Assembly (NCBI GenBank): GCA_002309715.1
Contig: DBXW01000011.1
Location: 1 to 32,697 of the forward strand
Source of the DNA: Candidatus Avelusimicrobium cornigerorum
GTDB lineage: Bacteria > Elusimicrobiota > Elusimicrobia > Elusimicrobiales > Elusimicrobiaceae
Direction of reading: 5' to 3'
Length of the DNA stretch: 32,697 nucleotides
Shown: piece by piece, positions 29,163 to 32,697 of the stretch
Layout of the letters: each line of letters opens with the position of its first letter
How positions within the stretch are numbered: the stretch's first letter is position 1
Notes under the pieces: model-generated
The model's input: only the letters and a program-made list of their open reading frames with translations
What the model was told of the DNA's origin: nothing
The model's database searches: none
Position numbers and translations under genes: made by a program

Positions 29163-30502
29163 AAGGTCTCCTTACCTAAACTATTTAAAATGGCTAGTTG
29201 ATTGAGTTGCTCCACTTGTACATCTGCCAGAGAAAGTTGGCTTTCCAACAAATCCAAATTGGCTCGGTCCACTTCAAAGAAAGTAACGGCCCCGGCCTTA
29301 TACGCCTGATAAGTAAGGCGTGCTGTTTCACCGGTTTGTTTAATCATATCTTTGAGTAAATTTTCTTGCACTTGCAAACCGTACAAACGGTCTTTTGCCG
29401 CTAAAAATAAGGCCGTCAAAGTTTCCTGTGCATCTTGTTTTTCATAAGTTTTGGCACGCGATAATTCCTTTTGTGCCTTGGCCTGCTGACGGTCCTTTCC
29501 TCCCTCAAAAAGCGGCATGGAAACGGCCGCGCCCGCACGCCCCAAAAACACATGTTCGCGGATGGCTCCGTTGGGATATTCAAAATACGCACCGCCTTGG
29601 AGTGCCACACGCGGATAGAGAGCATCTTTGTAACTGTCGGCCAAATAGTTGTAATACCGGGCCATTTCCTCTAAAGCCGCTAATTTGGGGGAGTTTTCAT
29701 CAAACTCGCTTTGACTGTACGGGCGGAACAATTGGAGTGTGTTTTCTAACGGGTCCGTATCTAATACGGCTGATGTTTTATTTTCTTCTTTGGCATTAAC
29801 AAGCCGTTTATCCGTCGGATACGAAGGAACAATGCCATAATCTGTACCGGTTAACTTAAACAACGCACGTAATTGCCCGGCTAACGCACTGCGAGCCCCG
29901 CTCATAGCGGTTTGCGTTTTTAATACTTGTTTACGCGCGATAGAAACATCTAACTTACTTTTAGAACCCGCCTTATAAGCCGCTTGCACGTCGTCAAGTT
30001 GTTTTTGCGCAACTTCCAACTGTCCGTTTAACAATACCAACCGTTGCAAAAGTTGTTGTACGGAAAAATAGGCCTGTTGCACTTGTAATAAAATTTGTTT
30101 GCGGGCAAATTCATAAGACTGTTCTTGCGCATTAACTACTTTAGAAGCACTTTTTTTAAGGGAACTACGTGCCCCATTATCAAAAAGCACCCAACTGGCC
30201 GTCGGACCGACGGAATATCCCCACGTATCGCCGAATTTTAATTCTTGCCCGCCGAATTTGAGTGTAGGAACTTCCGATACCCACATACCTTTTGCATCCA
30301 ACGATAAAGACGGGTACAGAGAGGAAGCCACGCTTTTTTCTTGCGCACGGGAAGCAAGCACCTGCGCTTGCAAGGCCTGTAATTGAGCCGACGAGTTCAA
30401 CGCATCGCGCTCACACTGTGCCAAAGAAAGAAATGACACTTCCGCCCCATAGAGTCCGGTTGTTATGATAAATAGTACGAATAGCCCAAATAGTTTTCTC
30501 AT
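29159..30502 (-). CDS. TolC-like outer-membrane efflux protein
   Basis: 447 aa. Signal peptide MRKLFGLFVLFIITTGLYGA, then two OEP repeats (about 25-210 and 265-440) rich in Ala, Gln, Leu and Lys heptads, with AYKAGSKSKLDVSIA and AYKAGAVTFFEVDRANLDLL at equivalent positions of the two halves, a standard TolC feature. First gene of the export operon. A GGGAG ribosome binding site precedes the ATG, and TATAAT lies just upstream within AAAATTATAATAGG. Confidence 0.93.
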   Translation of the reverse strand: MRKLFGLFVLFIITTGLYGAEVSFLSLAQCERDALNSSAQLQALQAQVLASRAQEKSVASSLYPSLSLDAKGMWVSEVPTLKFGGQELKFGDTWGYSVGPTASWVLFDNGARSSLKKSASKVVNAQEQSYEFARKQILLQVQQAYFSVQQLLQRLVLLNGQLEVAQKQLDDVQAAYKAGSKSKLDVSIARKQVLKTQTAMSGARSALAGQLRALFKLTGTDYGIVPSYPTDKRLVNAKEENKTSAVLDTDPLENTLQLFRPYSQSEFDENSPKLAALEEMARYYNYLADSYKDALYPRVALQGGAYFEYPNGAIREHVFLGRAGAAVSMPLFEGGKDRQQAKAQKELSRAKTYEKQDAQETLTALFLAAKDRLYGLQVQENLLKDMIKQTGETARLTYQAYKAGAVTFFEVDRANLDLLESQLSLADVQVEQLNQLAILNSLGKETL

Positions 30503-30579
30503 AATTTCTCCCTATTATAATTTTAGCACATTAGGAGAGGCTACACTTCTAAGATCAAACCGTTGCTTTAGAGCATTAT

Positions 30580-30613
30580 AAAAAAGCCCTCTACCAAAGT
30601 AGAGGGCTTTTTT
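30580..30613. terminator. Bidirectional terminator between the lipoprotein and efflux operons
   Basis: GCCCTCTAC (30586-30594) pairs with GTAGAGGGC (30599-30607) around CAAA, with A-run and T-run on the two sides. It ends the lipoprotein operon on the minus strand. Confidence 0.85.
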
Positions 30614-30624
30614 AGTTAAGAAGA

Positions 30625-31032
30625 TTACAACACTTCGTTTGCGGTTAAGAACAACGATTGGGAAAGCGCATTAAAGAAATTTTGATACGCTTGCGGGTCC
30701 GTAATAGCCCTTGTACCCTTGGAAGCATTTGCACGGACTAAAATACTATTGCCTTTAGGGCGGACACTTACCGTCATTGTAGTCTGGTTGGTAAAGGAAA
30801 AACCGGAAATAGTACCTATTTCTTTGTCGGCTTTTTCAATGACGAACCCTAAATCTTGCATCGTGGCTACAATGTTGTTCATAACATTTAATTTGTCCGT
30901 AGTATCAAACGAACGGGTTTGATAGTTACGGGTGGCTACCTGAGAGGTTTTTGACTCTAGGGCCGCCTGATTCGTACTGACGCAGGCCACTAACAACAGG
31001 GCCCCCAAACAAATTAAGATGTTCTTTTTCAT
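30625..31032 (-). CDS. Small lipoprotein, paralogue of the next gene upstream
   Basis: 135 aa with a lipoprotein signal ending in the lipobox LVAC (Cys17). The mature part has RSFDTTDKLNVMNNIVATMQDLGFVIEKADKEIGTISG, named here only as its beginning RSFDTTDK and end EIGTISG, and a final SLFLTANE. The same landmarks occur in the 171-aa neighbour (RVFDTTNT, DIGVITA, SVFLTANN), so the two arose by duplication. Family unknown to me. Membrane-anchored in the periplasm. Confidence 0.88.
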   Translation of the reverse strand: MKKNILICLGALLLVACVSTNQAALESKTSQVATRNYQTRSFDTTDKLNVMNNIVATMQDLGFVIEKADKEIGTISGFSFTNQTTMTVSVRPKGNSILVRANASKGTRAITDPQAYQNFFNALSQSLFLTANEVL

Positions 31033-31040
31033 ACATTCTC

Positions 31041-31556
31041 CTAAATATTATTGGCGGTCAAAAATACCGATTGGGCCAATTTATCAAAAAACCCGGTATA
31101 CAAAGCGGGATCTTCCAGTTTTTCAATTCTAACGACATCCCCCAAGTTGTTGTAAACAATGCGCGCAAAAGTGACTCTCGTTTTAGTTTGGCGTGCGTTC
31201 GCTTTTGTATTCACAATGGATACGTAGAACTTTTGTTTATCTTCATATACAGCACGTTGTCCGTTAAGAGCAGCCAAAACGGTTAACGCGGCTTTCCCGG
31301 CAGTAGAACCCGCTTCTTTATTTTTAGTAGCCGTAATTACACCAATATCGGTATCGGATTCCGTAATGGTATAATTCATATCCTGCAACAACTGGGCCGA
31401 GGCCACTAACAATTCTTTTGTATTTGTAGTGTCAAATACCCGCGTTTCTATGTTTCTGCGTTTCAGGTAATTGGCGTCGGGAACATACAAATTACTGTAA
31501 GAGGCACAAGCAGACGCCAAGCACCCCACAATAAGGATACAAATGAGTTTTTTCAT
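31041..31556 (-). CDS. Lipoprotein (171 aa)
   Basis: Lipobox ASAC (Cys17). The core repeats the plan of the 135-aa neighbour: RVFDTT, a helix LLVASAQLLQDMNYTI, DIGVITATK, a beta segment and QSVFLTANNI at the end. It differs by an insertion of about 35 residues after DIGVITATK that contains a hydrophobic stretch (AALTVLAALNG). It lies 8 bp before its paralogue. Middle gene of a three-lipoprotein operon. Function unknown. Confidence 0.88.
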   Translation of the reverse strand: MKKLICILIVGCLASACASYSNLYVPDANYLKRRNIETRVFDTTNTKELLVASAQLLQDMNYTITESDTDIGVITATKNKEAGSTAGKAALTVLAALNGQRAVYEDKQKFYVSIVNTKANARQTKTRVTFARIVYNNLGDVVRIEKLEDPALYTGFFDKLAQSVFLTANNI

Positions 31557-31559
31557 ATA

Positions 31560-31967
31560 CTAGAAACTAGAAGAACGATAAGCAAAATCACGTACTTTGC
31601 CTTGTTCATCAAACTTAACGATAATAGTTAATGTCCGTTGGGATGATTTTGTAGAGGCCTTGCTTCCACCCGCTCCGACAACGAGTAACCATACCCCTTG
31701 AGAAGAGGAACTTCCGTCTACTTGCGTGGACATACGATCATATACCCACGTTTCGCGGCGTTGTTCATCGGTGGTAACCATATTAGGGCTTCCCAACACT
31801 TCTACCACTTCGGCAGATGACATACCAACCTTAATTTCTTTTTGGGCTTTTGCAACGGTTAATTTTTCATCTTTTTCAATCGTGTTGCCCGCAGAGGAAC
31901 ACCCGATTAAACCGCCCAAGCACATAAGAGCGGCCAATACTAAAGACAACTGTAATGTTTTTTTCAT
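31560..31967 (-). CDS. SmpA/OmlA (BamE)-like domain lipoprotein
   Basis: 135 aa with lipobox LIGC (Cys23). The segment KVGMSSAEVVEVLGSPNMVT followed by RRETWVYDR (about 46-80) is the signature of the BamE-like fold. BamE itself belongs to the outer-membrane protein assembly machine, but many lipoproteins share the fold, and a Ser/Gly-rich insertion here is atypical, so equivalence to BamE is not claimed. First gene of the lipoprotein operon; the stop is 3 bp from the next start. GGAGAT precedes the ATG and a TATAAT is at 32003-31998. Confidence 0.85.
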   Translation of the reverse strand: MKKTLQLSLVLAALMCLGGLIGCSSAGNTIEKDEKLTVAKAQKEIKVGMSSAEVVEVLGSPNMVTTDEQRRETWVYDRMSTQVDGSSSSQGVWLLVVGAGGSKASTKSSQRTLTIIVKFDEQGKVRDFAYRSSSF

Positions 31968-32151
31968 AATTTATCTCCTATTTGAACTGCTCATTTTATT
32001 ATAGTAAAAGTATATTTGCAAAATCTATACTACTTGAGCACAGGATATATTTTCGGTCCCTATCCTACCCTATTTAATATATGTCGCTGCACATACCGCA
32101 GGGCACATTTTGGGGGATATTTTATATAACTCAGAAAATTCAAACAACCTA

Positions 32152-32697
32152 CTAAATCTTCTTCACGACCACATTTGTCAATGCAAATAGGGCCAGCACG
32201 TTGGGGATAACCATAAGGTTATTAAACATATCGGTCAGTTCCCACACGAAATCGCTAGATACCAAAGAGCCTAACATCACAAAGCAAAGAGAAATTAACG
32301 TGTAAACAAAAACGGCCTTTTTGCTATTTTTCTTTCTAAACAAATAGATCGTGTTTATTTTACCGAAAAGATTCCAACAAAGAATAGACGAAAACGCAAA
32401 GAAACAAAGACAAACCGCCACAAAAACCGCCCCCGCATGAGCCCCCATAATACTCCCAAACGCATTTTGGACCAAATTAGTTTTGTTTAATATGCCCGTA
32501 ACCGTTCCGGCATAACCATTTGCCAAAATGCCGTCAGAAGTATATAGGGTTGAAATAATAACCAACGCATTTAGCGTTAAAATAACAAACGTATCCACAA
32601 ATACGCCGATCATAGCAATAGTGCCTTCTTCGTGTGGAGTTTTCACGCGAGCCAGCGCGTGAATGTGTGGGGTGGAGCCCATGCCGGCCTCGTTGGA
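32152..32697 (-). CDS. AGCS-family alanine/glycine:cation symporter, C-terminal part
   Basis: 181 codons plus stop, open to the right edge of the window. The visible part starts SNEAGMGSTPHIHALA, the conserved AGCS motif, followed by a FVDTFVI helix and three further transmembrane helices, with a basic KKI end. The family imports small neutral amino acids with sodium or protons. Only about the last third is in the window. The 184 bp between it and the lipoprotein operon contain the promoter of the latter and no clear terminator. Confidence 0.93.
   Translation of the reverse strand, partial: SNEAGMGSTPHIHALARVKTPHEEGTIAMIGVFVDTFVILTLNALVIISTLYTSDGILANGYAGTVTGILNKTNLVQNAFGSIMGAHAGAVFVAVCLCFFAFSSILCWNLFGKINTIYLFRKKNSKKAVFVYTLISLCFVMLGSLVSSDFVWELTDMFNNLMVIPNVLALFALTNVVVKKI

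Overview
This window looks like part of a Gram-negative (diderm) bacterial chromosome. A TolC/HlyD/ABC export operon, three lipoproteins with lipoboxes and an AGCS amino-acid symporter fill the right quarter (24.6-32.7 kb). The DNA is moderately AT-rich, with patches of higher AT content. The lineage cannot be fixed from this sequence. A gut-associated group such as Elusimicrobiota is possible, but that is only an impression.

The left three quarters (about 0-24.6 kb) form an accessory island built from modules. From left to right it holds: the start of a macro-domain gene (minus strand, cut by the window edge); tyrosine recombinase 1; a repeat-rich non-coding block; a six-gene minus-strand operon hsdM - SIR2 - hsdS - hsdR - DUF4365-like protein - DUF5677-like protein; tyrosine recombinase 2, a close paralogue of the first; a zeta-toxin-like kinase with a 53-aa partner, divergent from a small Cys-containing DUF7695-like gene; a second repeat block homologous to the first; a secreted Cys-rich protein with two secreted ankyrin-repeat paralogues; a Vat/CatB-type acetyltransferase; a 56-aa membrane protein; a third repeat block; a fused single-chain restriction-modification enzyme (type IIG/BcgI-like) preceded by a 42-aa ribbon-helix-helix protein; and a CatA-type acetyltransferase.

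The main system is the hsd operon. A SIR2-family (predicted NAD-degrading) gene is inserted between hsdM and hsdS with ATGA stop/start overlaps on both sides, and two further genes follow hsdR. This suggests a composite defence locus: DNA restriction plus an embedded suicide effector, comparable in layout to PrrC or RloC inside hsd loci.

The accessory genes are separated by a family of dispersed repeats whose core is TTTGGACACTATAA. Repeat blocks at about 1.74-2.10 kb and 14.68-15.05 kb are direct repeats of each other, offset by about 12.95 kb, and bracket the hsd module. Each contains a fragment resembling a tRNA 3' end and then a terminator. This is what serial integration by the two recombinases would leave. 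Five accessory genes have a -10 hexamer 6-7 nt before the start codon and no usable Shine-Dalgarno, so they look leaderless. The operon genes mostly have normal ribosome binding sites.
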